From: Nitratireductor kimnyeongensis
GTDB taxonomy: Bacteria; Pseudomonadota; Alphaproteobacteria; Rhizobiales; Rhizobiaceae
Length of the DNA: 64,000 nucleotides
Direction of reading: 5' to 3'
NCBI RefSeq assembly: GCF_019891395.1
Contig: NZ_CP078143.1
Coordinates: 1,154,001-1,218,000 of the forward strand
Every line of letters starts with the position of its first letter. Position 1 is the stretch's first letter. This document shows positions 1 through 9,876 of the stretch, in pieces. The position numbers and the translations under genes were made by a program. Under the pieces are notes generated by a model. It saw only the letters and a list, made by a program, of their open reading frames with translations. It had not been told where the DNA came from and searched no databases.

Positions 1-1
1 A

Positions 2-109
2 GGCGATCCGGTCTTCATCGGCGAACGCATCACTTGGATGAAGGGCGAACCCATCACGCTCGCCCACCTCGTCCATCCGTCCTCGCACCGCATGGTCACG
101 CATCTGTAA
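2..109 (+). CDS. C-terminal end of an unidentified protein (5' truncated)
   Basis: An open frame enters from the left edge and gives 35 residues ending in ...RMVTHL before a TAA stop at 107-109. It lies 64 nt upstream of rpe on the same strand, so it may be co-transcribed with it. The fragment contains a GERITWMKGEP stretch but no motif I recognise, and I do not assign a family. It is called coding because the frame runs in from the edge and ends just before the next gene; the short length makes this only moderately secure. Confidence 0.5.
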   Translation, partial: GDPVFIGERITWMKGEPITLAHLVHPSSHRMVTHL

Positions 110-173
110 GCACCTCGACAAGCAGAGGCGGAGGCGTTAGGGCAAGCCAGTCTCATCGTTCCGGGAAACCGCC

Positions 174-845
174 ATGACCGCGCGTAACACGCTCATCGCC
201 CCTTCCATTCTCGCTTCCGACTTCTCTCGTCTCGGCGACGAGGTCGAAACCGTCGCCAAGGCAGGCGCTGACTGGATCCACCTCGATGTGATGGACGGTC
301 ATTTCGTCCCCAACATCACCTTCGGCCCACCCATCATCAAATCCATCCGCGACCGCACCGACAAGGTGTTCGACTGCCATTTGATGATCACGCCGGCGGA
401 CCCTTTCCTCGCAGCCTTCGCCGATGCCGGCTGCGACGTCATCACCGTCCATGCAGAAGCAGGTCCTCATCTCCACCGATCGCTCCAGACGATCCGAAAC
501 CTTGGGAAGAAGGCCGGCGTTTCGCTCAATCCGTCCACTCCGGAGAATGTCATCGAATATGTGCTCGATGAGCTCGACCTTGTGCTCCTGATGACCGTTA
601 ATCCCGGTTTCGGCGGCCAGGCGTTCATCCCTTCCGTGGTCGAAAAGGTACGCCGTATCAAGGCCATGATCGGAGAGCGTCCCATCGACATCGAGATCGA
701 TGGCGGCGTCTCACCTGAAAATGCGGGGCAACTGGCCGCCGCCGGCGCCAATGTGCTCGTCGCCGGCTCCGCTGTGTTCAAGGGGGATGGTGAAGAAGCC
801 TACACCCAGAACATCGCGGCGATCCGCGACGCTGCAAACCGCTGA
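174..845 (+). CDS. rpe: Ribulose-phosphate 3-epimerase
   Basis: Interconverts D-ribulose 5-phosphate and D-xylulose 5-phosphate in the pentose phosphate pathway, in the cytoplasm. The 223 residues match the usual family length. Visible family motifs are [16 protein letters not shown] at the N-terminus, [14 protein letters not shown] (residues 34-47), DCHLMI (67-72), [12 protein letters not shown] (141-152) and DIEIDGGVS (172-180). By family knowledge H36, D38, H69 and D176 are the metal and acid/base residues, and all are present. The start is the ATG after GAAACCGCC; no strong ribosome-binding site is obvious. It converges on pal, from which it is separated by a hairpin terminator. Confidence 0.97.
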   Translation: MTARNTLIAPSILASDFSRLGDEVETVAKAGADWIHLDVMDGHFVPNITFGPPIIKSIRDRTDKVFDCHLMITPADPFLAAFADAGCDVITVHAEAGPHLHRSLQTIRNLGKKAGVSLNPSTPENVIEYVLDELDLVLLMTVNPGFGGQAFIPSVVEKVRRIKAMIGERPIDIEIDGGVSPENAGQLAAAGANVLVAGSAVFKGDGEEAYTQNIAAIRDAANR

Positions 846-866
846 GAACCCGGCTTGTTGTAACAA

Positions 867-898
867 AAAGCCGCGCGGACATCGTCCAGCGCGGCTTT
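867..898. terminator. Bidirectional rho-independent terminator between rpe and pal
   Basis: A perfect 10-bp inverted repeat, AAAGCCGCGC (867-876) and GCGCGGCTTT (889-898), has a 12-nt loop and A/T tails on both sides. It lies between the convergent 3' ends of rpe and pal, so it can end transcripts from both directions. Confidence 0.85.
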
Positions 899-920
899 GT
901 TCATTGTTGGGTGCGGAAGC

Positions 921-1424
921 TTAGCTGCTGCCACCATTCAGCACAGTGACCGCACGGCGGTTCTGCGACCAGCAGGAGATGTCGTCGCAGGTCGCGACCG
1001 GACGTTCCTTGCCGTAGGAGATGGTGCGAATGCGATTGGCGGCCACACCCTGCGCAACGAGGAAGTCGCGCGCAGAAGCCGCACGGCGGGCACCCAGCGC
1101 AAGGTTGTATTCACGCGTACCACGTTCGTCCGCATGGCCTTCCACGGTGATCGAATAATTCGTGTACTTGTTCAGCCACTGTGCCTGGCGCGTCAGAACC
1201 TGCTGCGCATCCGCACGGATGACCGACGAATCGAGGTCGAAGAATATCCGGTCGCCGACGCTAACGGTGAATTCCTGCTGCGATCCGGGAGGACCGCCTG
1301 CGCCGCCAAGGCCAATATCGGCAGCATTGTTGGGGACCTGCTTGTTAGCGCAACCAGCCAGGGCAAGAGCCGCTACCAGTGCGATGCCAACCGGGTTTTT
1401 GGCGATAGCTGCAATCGACAGCAT
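921..1424 (-). CDS. pal: Peptidoglycan-associated lipoprotein Pal
   Basis: Outer-membrane lipoprotein that binds peptidoglycan and TolB, so that the Tol machine can pull the outer membrane inward at division. With the ATG at 1424 it has 167 residues. The signal peptide ends in the lipobox LALAGC (lipidated Cys25). A C-terminal OmpA-like domain contains the NYSITVEGHADERGTREYN core. A GTG at 1430 is in frame, but the AAGGAG ribosome-binding site abuts it; the spacing of 8 nt favours the ATG at 1424. It is the last gene of the leftward tolQ-R-A-B-pal series and is followed by the terminator at 867-898. Confidence 0.96.
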   Translation of the reverse strand: MLSIAAIAKNPVGIALVAALALAGCANKQVPNNAADIGLGGAGGPPGSQQEFTVSVGDRIFFDLDSSVIRADAQQVLTRQAQWLNKYTNYSITVEGHADERGTREYNLALGARRAASARDFLVAQGVAANRIRTISYGKERPVATCDDISCWSQNRRAVTVLNGGSS

Positions 1425-1607
1425 TGCCACCTCTCCTTCAGATTAGAGATATTTTGTTCAACGATCAGTAACCACGTTGGCGTTAAGGACCCCTCAAGAA
1501 ACGCGGTTAACAAACCCCTATCGGTACAAATCAGAGCCGTTATTTCGCGCAAACTAGCTCAAAATACGGCGGAAACGCGGCGAATCCGGCAGAAGCCGCC
1601 GCGATTC

Positions 1608-2921
1608 CTATTCCAAAAGCGGCGACCATGCCGGGTCCGAGCCATAGTTCGCGGTCGGAATTTTCTGCTCGTTGCGACCCGTGAGGTCGATCGAATAGAG
1701 CTGCGGTCCGGCCGAGCCGGCCGGCTGGCGGAAGAACATGATCACACGGCCATTGGGCGCCCAGGTCGGCCCTTCCTGAAGGAAGCCGGAGGACAGAATG
1801 CGTTCGCCGGAACCGTCGGTGCGCATGACACCGATCTGAAATTGACCGCCCGTCTGTTTGGTGAAGGCGATCAAATCGCCACGCGGCGACCAGACCGGCG
1901 TGGAATAGGTTCCATCGCCAAATGAAATGCGCTTCGCGTCCCCGCCCCCGGCGCTCATGACGTAAATCTGCGCCCGCCCGCCCCGGTCCGAGGTAAACAC
2001 GATCTGTGACCCGTCCGGCGAGAAGGAGGGCGATGTGTCGATCGCATTGGAGGTCGTCAGCCGTGTGGTGTTGCGGCTTCTGAGATCCATGGCAAAGATG
2101 TTCGAGTTTCCATCGTCCCTCAAAAGGCTCATCACGATCTGCTGGCCGTTGGGTGAGAAACGCGGCGCAAAGGTCATACCGGGGAAATTGCCGACAAGCT
2201 CCCGCTGGCCGGTTTCCAGTTGCAGAAGATAAACCTGCGGCTGACCGCTCTCATATGACATGTAGGTGATTTCCTGGCGCGTCGGCGAGAAACGCGGCGT
2301 CAACACGATGGAGCGCCCATCTGTCAGGAAGCGCTGGTTCGCCCCGTCCTGATCCATGATAGCCAAACGCTTGACACGGTTGTTGCGCGGGCCGGATTCA
2401 TCCACATAAACAATGCGCGTATCGAAGTATCCGGTCTCACCCGTGAGACGCTGGTAAATCGCGTCTGCAATGATGTGCGCCACGCGCCGCCATTTGTCCT
2501 TGCTGGTGAAGAACTGCTCACCGATCAGCTGTTGGCCGGCATAAGTGTCCCACAGTCGGAACTCCGCACGCAGGCGCCCGTCGGGTGTTTCGGTAACCTT
2601 ACCGGTCACCAGCGCCTGCGCATTGATCACCGTCCAGTCCTGAAACCGCGGTGCCGCATCCGGATTGGAAATCTTCTCGATGAACGCGCCCTTCTCGATG
2701 GGCGCGAACAGGCCGGAACGCCGCAAATCGGCTTCGATGACGCTGGCGATTTCCGCCCCTTGTCCATCCGCGGAGATAAATTCCGTGATGGCTATCGGCA
2801 ACGGTTCGACCACACCCTTGTTGATGTCGATCTCGACGACTGCCCGTGCCGGCAGCACCGCAACACCAAGCCCCGCGACCAGCGTCGCGATCAGGAAGGT
2901 CGCTCTCATGATCATCTGCAT
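1608..2921 (-). CDS. tolB: Tol-Pal system beta-propeller protein TolB
   Basis: Periplasmic protein that links Pal to the inner-membrane TolQRA complex. Its 437 residues are normal for TolB. A cleavable signal peptide (hydrophobic core [14 protein letters not shown], cleavage near ARA) leads into the TolB N-terminal domain. A WD40-like propeller follows, with repeats of the type [33 protein letters not shown] and [12 protein letters not shown]. Three in-frame ATGs lie at 2921, 2915 and 2909; an AGGAG sits 3 nt before the first and 9 nt before the second, so 2915 may be the true start. Pal follows after a 183-nt gap and tolA precedes it by 64 nt. Confidence 0.96.
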   Translation of the reverse strand: MQMIMRATFLIATLVAGLGVAVLPARAVVEIDINKGVVEPLPIAITEFISADGQGAEIASVIEADLRRSGLFAPIEKGAFIEKISNPDAAPRFQDWTVINAQALVTGKVTETPDGRLRAEFRLWDTYAGQQLIGEQFFTSKDKWRRVAHIIADAIYQRLTGETGYFDTRIVYVDESGPRNNRVKRLAIMDQDGANQRFLTDGRSIVLTPRFSPTRQEITYMSYESGQPQVYLLQLETGQRELVGNFPGMTFAPRFSPNGQQIVMSLLRDDGNSNIFAMDLRSRNTTRLTTSNAIDTSPSFSPDGSQIVFTSDRGGRAQIYVMSAGGGDAKRISFGDGTYSTPVWSPRGDLIAFTKQTGGQFQIGVMRTDGSGERILSSGFLQEGPTWAPNGRVIMFFRQPAGSAGPQLYSIDLTGRNEQKIPTANYGSDPAWSPLLE

Positions 2922-2985
2922 TTGCTCCTGCCTCTCCCGCTTTGGTTAGGCTCAAGCCCCCATCGCCTTGCGAATGGTGCTCAGG

Positions 2986-4050
2986 TTAAAACATGTCGCT
3001 TGGATCGAAGTGGACGATGACTTCGGACCAGGTATCGTATTTTGCCGCCGGCAGATTGTAAGGCGCACACTGCAGGACGGCACGCCTGGCGGATTCCGCC
3101 GCCGCGCGCTCCACCATGGTGCCATTGCCGCCGGCAATAATGCGCGGACTGCCTTCGATGTTCCCGCTCGGATCAAGTTTCATCTGGACGGAAACCTTGA
3201 GATTTTCCGCATCCAGCGCCCCGGCGGGCACGTTCCAGCAGCGCTGAATCTGGCCACGCAAAGCATCCATTTCGCTCTGTGAAAGCTTCTCGCCCGGTGT
3301 GCTTCGGCTGCCGCCGAGAGACGCTTGCTCTTGCGAGCGCTTTGCACCTCCGCCAGATGCCTTGTCCTTGTTCAGGAGCGCCGCAACCTCATCAAAAAGA
3401 TCGTCGGAATTCTCTGATTTTGGCTTGGAAGCGGTTTTCTGTGCCGGCTTGTCAGCGTCCTTCCGCTCAGGCGCCTTGGCCGTGCTCGCCTTTGGCGGCT
3501 GCGGCCGCGATTGCGGCACCGGAGCGCTGTTTGGCAACGCCACGCTCTCGGTCGCTTCAGGCGCTTCCGCCACCACGGTCTCCTCAGGCGCGGGATCCGG
3601 CTTAACCTCCTGCTTGGGCTGCGGGTCTGGCCGCACTTCTGTCGCCGGCACGGGCGTCGGTTCAGCGGCCGCCTGCTGTTGCTCCGGTTCGGGCTTCGGT
3701 TCGGGCTTGGGCGTGGGTTTGGGAGCCGGCGGCGGCTCGGCCGTTTTCTCCACTTCGCGGTTGCGCGGTTCTGGGGTCGGCGGCGTTTTCAGATCGACAT
3801 CATTGTCGCCGGTGTTCTGCGCGTTTTCGACGGGATCCGGACGCTTTGTCGGTGTCGGTGCCGGCTTCTCCGAGAGTGCCGCCTTCCTGTCGCCTTCCTG
3901 AATCTGCGTCATCGATTCTATCGGGATGATATCGACGGGCAGCGCTTCGACATCCGCCACCTCAAAGGCGCGGGGTGCCGACAGCGAGAACAGGCCGAAA
4001 CCCAGCAGCGCCGCATGCATGGTCACCGATGTAACGAGACCCGCCTTCAT
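2986..4050 (-). CDS. tolA: Tol-Pal system protein TolA (cell envelope integrity)
   Basis: Inner-membrane protein that spans the periplasm and transmits proton-motive force from TolQR to TolB/Pal. Its 354 residues comprise an N-terminal membrane anchor (about residues 8-28), a long Pro/Glu/Lys-rich region (about 60-200, with EPKPEPEPEQQQAAAEP-like sequence), a Lys/Ser-rich linker and a C-terminal TonB/TolA-like domain of about 95 residues (SVQMKLDPSGNIEGSPRI). In E. coli the extended region is a long helix; here it is proline-rich, as in other alphaproteobacteria. It begins 4 nt after the tolR stop, indicating tight coupling. Low-complexity sequence makes similarity searches prone to false hits. 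Confidence 0.93.
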   Translation of the reverse strand: MKAGLVTSVTMHAALLGFGLFSLSAPRAFEVADVEALPVDIIPIESMTQIQEGDRKAALSEKPAPTPTKRPDPVENAQNTGDNDVDLKTPPTPEPRNREVEKTAEPPPAPKPTPKPEPKPEPEQQQAAAEPTPVPATEVRPDPQPKQEVKPDPAPEETVVAEAPEATESVALPNSAPVPQSRPQPPKASTAKAPERKDADKPAQKTASKPKSENSDDLFDEVAALLNKDKASGGGAKRSQEQASLGGSRSTPGEKLSQSEMDALRGQIQRCWNVPAGALDAENLKVSVQMKLDPSGNIEGSPRIIAGGNGTMVERAAAESARRAVLQCAPYNLPAAKYDTWSEVIVHFDPSDMF

Positions 4051-4054
4051 TCGG

Positions 4055-4510
4055 TCAATTGCCTTCTTCCTGCAGCGTGACCAGGCCCAGATTGCGATAT
4101 CCGGCGGCGGAAATACGCGCCATTACCCGCATCACGGTGCCATAATCGGCCGCTCGGTCGCCGCGCACATAAATGCGTTCGTCATAGCCCGAGCGCGCAA
4201 TCGCCTGCAGCTTCGGCACCACTTCTTCGATCGGCACCTCGGTCTCCTGCAGGTAGATCTGGCCCTCATTGTTGACCGAAACCGTGATCGGCTGCGTCTC
4301 GGAGTTCAGCGCCTTGGCCTGCGTTTCAGGGAGATCGATCGGAACACCGACCGTCAGAAGCGGCGCCGCCACCATGAAAATGATGAGCAGCACCAGCATC
4401 ACGTCCACGAAAGGCGTCACGTTGATCTCGGAGATCAGGCCCGTACGCGAACCGCGGCGGCCACGCCTCCGTCCGTTTCTTCCGCCCGCCGATCCGACTG
4501 ACATACCCAT
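4055..4510 (-). CDS. tolR: Tol-Pal system protein TolR (ExbD family)
   Basis: Inner-membrane proton-channel subunit that works with TolQ to energise TolA. It has 151 residues, slightly long because of a basic Gly/Arg-rich N-terminus (RNGRRRGRRGSR). The single transmembrane helix INVTPFVDVMLVLLIIFMV carries D36, equivalent by position to the proton-conducting Asp23 of E. coli TolR. A periplasmic ExbD-type domain follows. It lies 9 nt downstream of tolQ and 4 nt upstream of tolA. Confidence 0.96.
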   Translation of the reverse strand: MGMSVGSAGGRNGRRRGRRGSRTGLISEINVTPFVDVMLVLLIIFMVAAPLLTVGVPIDLPETQAKALNSETQPITVSVNNEGQIYLQETEVPIEEVVPKLQAIARSGYDERIYVRGDRAADYGTVMRVMARISAAGYRNLGLVTLQEEGN

Positions 4511-4519
4511 TGTGCGCTC

Positions 4520-5233
4520 CTAAGCCGCCTTGGCGGCGACCTTCTCGTCGATCTGCCGCGAGAGAATGGTCGAAAATTCGTCCGCAAACCCTTCCATCCT
4601 GCCAGCGAGCTTGCCCGCGTCCGATGACAGCTTGTTGTAGGCGATAACCGCTGGAATGGCGGCCAGAAGGCCGATGGCCGTGGCCAGAAGCGCCTCAGCG
4701 ATACCCGGCGCCACAACAGCCAGATTGGTGGATTTGGAACCGGCAATCGCCTGGAAGGAGGTCATGATACCGACCACCGTGCCGAACAGACCGATAAATG
4801 GGGCCGCCGAGCCAATCGAGGCAAGGAAGCCGAGCCGGCTCTCGAGCCGCTCCATCTCGCGCGTCAACGCCAGGTCCATAGCCTTGTCGATGCGTGTCTG
4901 CAGTCCGATAGGCGAGCGCGCGCCTTTCTCGAAGCTTTTTTTCCATTCCCGCATGGCAGCCACGAAAATCGAGCCCATGCCGGTTGTCTTGCGTTCCGAA
5001 AGCGCACGATAGAGTTCCTCGAGCGACTGGCCCGACCAGAAGGTCTTTTCGAAACGATTGAGAGCCGTGCGCATCCGCGCATAGGCAATCAGCTTGTCAA
5101 CGATGATCGCCCAGGTCCAGACCGATGCGACAAGCAGACCGATCATGACCAGCTTGACTACCCAGCCTGCCTGCCAGAACAGAGCCCAGATCGACAACTC
5201 CCCACCCGGTGCGGCGAGCGTAACACTTTCCAT
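4520..5233 (-). CDS. tolQ: Tol-Pal system protein TolQ (MotA/TolQ/ExbB family)
   Basis: Inner-membrane proton-channel protein with three transmembrane helices that partners TolR. It has 237 residues. TM1 is near residues 17-41 (VVKLVMIGLLVASVWTWAII). The conserved family core LGFLASIGSAAPFIGLFGTV and a last helix with EALLATAIGLLAAIPAVIAYN are both present. A 282-nt non-coding stretch separates it from ybgC, so the tolQRAB-pal genes may have their own promoter there, although I could not identify one with confidence. Confidence 0.96.
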   Translation of the reverse strand: MESVTLAAPGGELSIWALFWQAGWVVKLVMIGLLVASVWTWAIIVDKLIAYARMRTALNRFEKTFWSGQSLEELYRALSERKTTGMGSIFVAAMREWKKSFEKGARSPIGLQTRIDKAMDLALTREMERLESRLGFLASIGSAAPFIGLFGTVVGIMTSFQAIAGSKSTNLAVVAPGIAEALLATAIGLLAAIPAVIAYNKLSSDAGKLAGRMEGFADEFSTILSRQIDEKVAAKAA

Positions 5234-5515
5234 GGATCAACATCCTCTTAAGATCAGGGCGGCGTACATCTCGGTCTCGGCCGCGCCCCTGCTTGCGTGC
5301 CGTTGCCTACGTCCGATCCGAGGCGTCCCCGCAAGATGCTTCAACGCCCCTTTATCCGGTAAATTTTGGTGAAAGGAAGGCGCACGGATTCGCTACGGAT
5401 TTCATGGTTTTCTTCATGAACCGTTATGGTTAATTAAGCGTTAGGAAATAGGACTGTGACCGCGGATTCCGTTTGGGAACGGTGCTGAGTGGAAAAGAGC
5501 ACCTGCCGAGGGGGC

Positions 5516-5983
5516 TCATGCACCCTTTGGCTTGAAGGCGGCGATCCACTCTTTCGGAAACCGCCGCGGTCGTCCCGATGAACCGATGATCGCCGCTTCG
5601 ACCTTCGCTTCCACCAGCACATCCTCGCCACGAAGGAGCCGTTGCGCCATCTGGATGCGCGCGCCGGAAATCGTCTCCGTGCGTGTCTCCACCGTCACGA
5701 TATCGTCCACACGGGCGGGCTGTCGAAAATCGATCTCCATGCGCCGCACGACCCAGGAAAGCACCTCGCCATGCTTGCCATCAGCCAGTTCGGTGTGGTG
5801 CACACCCGCGAGCCGCAGAAAATCCGAACGGCCCCGTTCCAGAAATTCGAGATACCGCGCATGGTAGACCACCCCAGTGAAATCCGTGTCGGCAAAATAG
5901 ACCCGCGCCACGAGCCGATGTCCGAAATCGGTCAGTTCACCCGAAAGCCCGACGTTCAAATTCCCGTCAGCAGCGGCATTCAT
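5516..5983 (-). CDS. ybgC: Tol-Pal-associated acyl-CoA thioesterase YbgC
   Basis: Hotdog-fold thioesterase of the YbgC/4-hydroxybenzoyl-CoA type, often found next to tol genes. It has 155 residues. The signature [20 protein letters not shown] (residues 28-47) holds D34, the catalytic Asp position of the family, and H41. The start is taken at 5983, where the ATG overlaps the ruvB stop (ATGA) and an AGGAGGGG lies upstream; a longer reading into ruvB is not justified. Its own hotdog domain is complete. Confidence 0.93.
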   Translation of the reverse strand: MNAAADGNLNVGLSGELTDFGHRLVARVYFADTDFTGVVYHARYLEFLERGRSDFLRLAGVHHTELADGKHGEVLSWVVRRMEIDFRQPARVDDIVTVETRTETISGARIQMAQRLLRGEDVLVEAKVEAAIIGSSGRPRRFPKEWIAAFKPKGA

Positions 5984-7026
5984 TCCCCATTCCCCTCCTG
6001 AAACAAGCTGATCTGGGCTTCCGCCAGTTCTTTCGGGGGTTGGAGCCCCATGTGACGCCATGCCCTGGCCGCCAGCACACGCCCGCGTGGTGTGCGCTGA
6101 ATGAAGCCCTGCTGGATCAGATAGGGTTCGATAATGTCTTCAATCGCGTCGCGCGGTTCCGAAAGCGCCGCCGCAATCGTCTCGATACCCACCGGCCCGC
6201 CACCGAAGTTCTCCACGATCATCGTGAGGTAGCGTCGGTCGAGTTGGTCGAGACCGAGCGCGTCGACTTCCAGCCGCGACAGCGCCTCGTCGGCCACCTT
6301 CCGCGTCACTTCGCTTGCGCCCGCCACAGTGGCGAAATCGCGCACCCGGCGCAACAGGCGCCCGGCTATGCGCGGGGTGCCTCGCGCCCTTCGTGCGATT
6401 TCCTCGGCCCCGTCCGCAGCCAATGGCAGCCCAAGAATGCGCGAGCCGCGTGTCACGATCGATTGCAATTCGTCCACGGTGTAGAAATCGAGCCGTACGG
6501 GAATGCCGAAACGGTCACGCAGCGGCGTCGTCAGAAGGCCAAGCCGCGTCGTCGCCGCCACCAGCGTGAACTTGGCAAGGTCGATCTTCACCGAGCGCGC
6601 GGCCGGCCCCTCGCCAATGATGAGGTCGAGCTGAAAATCCTCCATCGCCGGATAGAGGATTTCCTCCACGGCGGGATTCAGCCGATGAATTTCATCGATA
6701 AAAAGCACGTCGCGCTCTTCGAGATTGGTCAAAAGCGCCGCCAGATCACCCGCCTTGGCGATTACCGGGCCAGAGGTGGAACGGAAATTTACTCCCAGTT
6801 CGCGCGCCATGATCTGCGCCAGCGTGGTCTTTCCCAGGCCGGGCGGCCCGACAAACAGCACGTGATCCAGTGCCTCGCCACGCCCGCGCGCCGCCTCGAT
6901 GAACACTTTTAGATTGGCGCGCGCCGCCTTCTGCCCGACGAAATCGTCCAGCGACTGCGGACGCATCGTCGAATCCAGATCCTCACCGCGCTTGTCGGCT
7001 GCAATCAGCCTCTCGCCATCCGTCAT
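5980..7026 (-). CDS. ruvB: Holliday junction branch migration ATPase RuvB
   Basis: AAA+ motor that drives branch migration together with RuvA during recombinational repair. It has 348 residues. Walker A is [11 protein letters not shown] (K66) and Walker B LFIDEIHR (D111, E112). [10 protein letters not shown] and the sensor-1 region [20 protein letters not shown] follow, then the C-terminal winged-helix domain with [16 protein letters not shown]. It is the third gene of ruvC-ruvA-ruvB, 55 nt after ruvA, and its stop overlaps the ybgC start, which suggests translational coupling. Confidence 0.98.
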   Translation of the reverse strand: MTDGERLIAADKRGEDLDSTMRPQSLDDFVGQKAARANLKVFIEAARGRGEALDHVLFVGPPGLGKTTLAQIMARELGVNFRSTSGPVIAKAGDLAALLTNLEERDVLFIDEIHRLNPAVEEILYPAMEDFQLDLIIGEGPAARSVKIDLAKFTLVAATTRLGLLTTPLRDRFGIPVRLDFYTVDELQSIVTRGSRILGLPLAADGAEEIARRARGTPRIAGRLLRRVRDFATVAGASEVTRKVADEALSRLEVDALGLDQLDRRYLTMIVENFGGGPVGIETIAAALSEPRDAIEDIIEPYLIQQGFIQRTPRGRVLAARAWRHMGLQPPKELAEAQISLFQEGNGE

Positions 7027-7081
7027 TCGCAGGTTTCCATTTCACAACCACCAGAGGCACAAAGGGCAAACGTGGCCCTGA

Positions 7082-7702
7082 CTACCGCGCCAGTTCCTTC
7101 AGGCCAAGCCTGATCAGCGTGCCGGCATCAGCGCCCTCACCCGCCGCCTTCATCGCGGCAGCAACCGCATTCGCCGCCACATCACGCGAATAGCCGAGAT
7201 TGGACAGGGCCGAGACGGCATCGGCGACCGGAGCAGGTGCTGCCCCCTCACCCAGTTCCTGCTTCAGGCCAATCGTGCCGGTCGCCTCGCCCGCATAGGC
7301 AGGCGCCTTGCTCTTCAGTTCAGTCACGATCCGTTCGGCGACCTTCTTGCCCACGCCCGGCGCGCGCGCCACGGTGGCCGCATCCTTGAGCGCAATCGCA
7401 TTGGCCAGTTCCGAAGCCGAAAGTGTCGAAAGCACCGAAAGCGCCACCTTGGCTCCCACGCCCTGCACATTGTTCTGCAACAGGCGGAACCATTCGCGCT
7501 CCAACGCGGTGCGGAAGCCATAGAGCCGGATCATGTCCTCGCGCACATAGGTCTCGATGAACAGCGTAACCGCCGTCCCCTCGCTGTCGAGCGCCGCGAG
7601 CGTACGCGCCGGACAATAGGCGACGTATCCGACGCCACCCACATCGATGATGCAGTGGTCTTCGGCGATCTCGTCGATGATGCCCTTCAGTTTACCGATC
7701 AT
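7082..7702 (-). CDS. ruvA: Holliday junction branch migration protein RuvA
   Basis: Tetrameric junction-binding subunit that loads RuvB. It has 206 residues, with the N-terminal OB-fold start [12 protein letters not shown], the helix-hairpin-helix pair ([16 protein letters not shown] and [18 protein letters not shown]) and a C-terminal domain ([15 protein letters not shown]) that contacts RuvB. Its ATG overlaps the ruvC stop (ATGA), showing tight coupling. Confidence 0.97.
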   Translation of the reverse strand: MIGKLKGIIDEIAEDHCIIDVGGVGYVAYCPARTLAALDSEGTAVTLFIETYVREDMIRLYGFRTALEREWFRLLQNNVQGVGAKVALSVLSTLSASELANAIALKDAATVARAPGVGKKVAERIVTELKSKAPAYAGEATGTIGLKQELGEGAAPAPVADAVSALSNLGYSRDVAANAVAAAMKAAGEGADAGTLIRLGLKELAR

Positions 7703-8214
7703 TTGAGTGCTTCCATGGCCAGTCGGGAGGTGGCGGATTGCCTGTGATGGGCATGACAGATGGCAATGGCGATCGCATCCGCCGCATCGTCCGTATCGAA
7801 GCGCGCCTTCGGCATCAGCACCTTCACCATCATGTGGATCTGTTTCTTGTCGCCATGGCCAACCCCAATCACGGTCTTCTTGACCGCGTTGGGCGCGTAT
7901 TCGGCCACCGGCAGCCCGGCCCGCGCTGGCACCAGCATGGCAATGCCCCGCGCCTGGCCAAGTTTCAGCGTCGCGGACGCATCCTTGTTGACGAAGGTCG
8001 CTTCCACCGCGGCTTCATCTGGTCGGTGGTCGTGCAAAACGGCGTCCAGACCATCATGCAACTGGCACAGTCTGGAGGCCAGATCGGCCTTGCCGTCGGA
8101 GGTCACGGTGCCAGCGCCAACAAAGCGCAGGGAATTGCCCTGCGCATCGACGATGGCCCAGCCTGTACGCCGGAGCCCCGGGTCGATGCCAAGAATGCGA
8201 ATCGGTGTGTTCAT
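7699..8214 (-). CDS. ruvC: Crossover junction endodeoxyribonuclease RuvC
   Basis: Resolves Holliday junctions by symmetric nicking. From the ATG at 8214 it has 171 residues, the usual size. All four catalytic acids are visible: D11 ([13 protein letters not shown]), E71 ([11 protein letters not shown]), D143 and D146 (TDDAADAIA). A longer frame upstream lacks family similarity and would run into the divergent TauE gene, so it was rejected. It is the first gene of the leftward ruv-tol block. Confidence 0.96.
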   Translation of the reverse strand: MNTPIRILGIDPGLRRTGWAIVDAQGNSLRFVGAGTVTSDGKADLASRLCQLHDGLDAVLHDHRPDEAAVEATFVNKDASATLKLGQARGIAMLVPARAGLPVAEYAPNAVKKTVIGVGHGDKKQIHMMVKVLMPKARFDTDDAADAIAIAICHAHHRQSATSRLAMEALK

Positions 8215-8260
8215 GGCACTAACATAGCCGTGGGCAGGCCCATTGCCACGCGCAAGCGAC

Positions 8261-9094
8261 ATGCGAGAAGGATCGCCGTTCGCCAAATGCCTTTCCGGAG
8301 CTGGACCGCTGCCTGATATCGACCTCAGCCTTGCCCTTCTGACCGCCACCGTGCTGGTGGCCGGCGTGGTGCGTGGGCTGTCGGGTTTTGGCACTGGCCT
8401 GATCGTCGCCCCGATCGCCGGAGCACTCTACGATCCTGTCACGGCGGTGGTTCTGCTCGTCATCATCGATTCGCTGCCCACCCTTCCCGTGGCGCTTCCC
8501 GTGGTGAAGCTTGCCCGCTGGCGTGAGGTTCTACCGGTGCTCGCGGGACTGGCGCTGTTCGTTCCGCTTGGGGTGTATATACTGAAGAATGGAGACGAAA
8601 CCGTTCTGCGCTGGATCATCTGCATGATCATTCTGGCCTGCGCGCTTACCCTGCGCAGCGGCTGGCGCTATCATGGCCCGCGAAGCCTGCCTCTCTCCTT
8701 TGGCATTGGCGCCATAGCGGGAACCCTGTCAGGCATCGCCGCCATCCCCGGCCCGCCCGTCATCATATACTGGATGGCGTCAACGCTACCGGTCGCGATT
8801 GTCCGCGCGAATCTGATGACGCTTTTCCTGATTTCGGAAATCTTCTCGGCTGGGAATTTGTGGGCTGCCGGCCTGTTCGAGCATTCGCGCGTGATGCTGG
8901 GGGTGTTGATGATCCCACCCTATATGTTCAGCCTGCTCATCGGTGGAAAACTCTACGGCATCGCCAGCGACACGACCTACCGCCGCATCGCCTTCACGCT
9001 CATCATCGCCTCAGCGCTCATCGCATTGCCACTGACCGAGATACTGTTTGGCTGGCTGTTCAGCGATGGCCAAATGCTGTCTTCAACAAGGTGA
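8261..9094 (+). CDS. TauE/SafE family sulfite/organosulfonate exporter-like membrane protein
   Basis: Multi-pass inner-membrane protein of the TauE/SafE family, whose members are thought to export sulfite or small sulfonates; the substrate here is unknown. About 277 residues form roughly eight hydrophobic helices. The [16 protein letters not shown] segment and the repeat-related [18 protein letters not shown] are typical of the family. It is divergent from ruvC. The start is uncertain: ATG 8261 was chosen, but the sequence before it has no good ribosome-binding site. Its last 35 nt overlap the convergent DUF1465 gene. Confidence 0.85.
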   Translation: MREGSPFAKCLSGAGPLPDIDLSLALLTATVLVAGVVRGLSGFGTGLIVAPIAGALYDPVTAVVLLVIIDSLPTLPVALPVVKLARWREVLPVLAGLALFVPLGVYILKNGDETVLRWIICMIILACALTLRSGWRYHGPRSLPLSFGIGAIAGTLSGIAAIPGPPVIIYWMASTLPVAIVRANLMTLFLISEIFSAGNLWAAGLFEHSRVMLGVLMIPPYMFSLLIGGKLYGIASDTTYRRIAFTLIIASALIALPLTEILFGWLFSDGQMLSSTR

Positions 9095-9593
9095 TCTGCT
9101 CGTAAACCGGGTTGTTGCTGAAAATATCCGTCCCTTCAGCCCGGACCGGCTCGCCACCATATATCTCTTCATCCATCCGGCGGACCAGATCCTGAAGCCG
9201 CATGGAGCGCACGACAAGGCTCTGAAATTTGTCCGGAAGGTCCGACCAGCCCGGCGCCTGTTCCTGCGGTGAGTGCGTGTCGAGGCGCACCTTGGATTTT
9301 TCCGCCGCCACCTGCTCACGGGTCATCTCGCCAGAATTGGCAGCCCGCTGCAGAAGAAGCCATGAGGCAAGCTGCATGAGGCGCGTCGTCAACCGCATCG
9401 ATTCAGCCGCGTAGAGTGTAGCGCCAGCACGCGTTAGATGCTTTGCATCGGCACGCCCATCACCGTCGAGATATTCCGCGGCTTCCTCCACCAGGCTCAT
9501 TCCCTGATTATAGAGGGGTTTGAACGAATCCGAGAACACGCGCTGCTCGGCCAGCTTGATCGTGGTCGCGCGACCGTTCCCGTTTTCAATCAT
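9060..9593 (-). CDS. DUF1465 family protein
   Basis: A 177-residue soluble, largely helical protein resembling the alphaproteobacterial DUF1465 family, whose function is not established. A typical stretch is VFSDSFKPLYNQGMSLVEE. The ATG at 9593 was chosen because the protein then begins MIENGNGR; the longer extension lacks support. Two perfect CtrA-type boxes lie 135-150 and 284-299 nt upstream, which would be consistent with cell-cycle control (inference). It converges on and overlaps the TauE/SafE gene by 35 nt. Confidence 0.8.
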   Translation of the reverse strand: MIENGNGRATTIKLAEQRVFSDSFKPLYNQGMSLVEEAAEYLDGDGRADAKHLTRAGATLYAAESMRLTTRLMQLASWLLLQRAANSGEMTREQVAAEKSKVRLDTHSPQEQAPGWSDLPDKFQSLVVRSMRLQDLVRRMDEEIYGGEPVRAEGTDIFSNNPVYEQITLLKTAFGHR

Positions 9594-9727
9594 TGTGCCT
9601 ACGCCCCACCAGATACAATTGTTCCGGCCACCGCCGGTTAATGCGTTCAATCACAAGTGCGCCTGACTCTCAATGCCGGCACGTCACTCAAGAATGGGCT
9701 TGTGCACAGCTGTTGGCAAGTTCTTCC

Positions 9728-9743
9728 TTAACGAAGGGTTAAC
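9728..9743. promoter_or_regulatory. CtrA-type box, perfect TTAA-N7-TTAAC
   Basis: The sequence reads TTAA, then CGAAGGG, then TTAAC, an exact match to the full CtrA recognition site known from Caulobacter and rhizobia. It lies 135 nt upstream of the DUF1465 start. Binding is inferred from sequence only. Confidence 0.55.
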
Positions 9744-9756
9744 AGTGAATTTGGAC

Positions 9757-9782
9757 AAAAAAAGAGCCGCAAAGGCGGCTCT
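9757..9782 (-). terminator. Rho-independent terminator, leftward
   Basis: An 8-bp perfect stem, AGAGCCGC (9763-9770) and GCGGCTCT (9775-9782), encloses an AAAG loop. Read on the minus strand it is followed by a run of seven T. It ends transcripts coming from the acyl-CoA synthetase side. Confidence 0.85.
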
Positions 9783-9876
9783 CAGGAGTTTAAACAGGGA
9801 GGCGTCAAACAGAATGGCTCTAGCCACTCGGTAAGAATCCAGATCACTGGATACACACAGTAAACACGTGTAATGC

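Noticed and set aside
1424..1430. GTG start of pal at 1430
   Set aside because: The AAGGAG sequence abuts it; the ATG at 1424 has the correct spacing.
5430..5444. CtrA-like box TTAA-N7-TTAG upstream of tolQ
   Set aside because: One mismatch in the second half-site and no final C; too weak compared with the exact boxes at 9728 and 9877, though Tol-Pal cell-cycle control would make sense.
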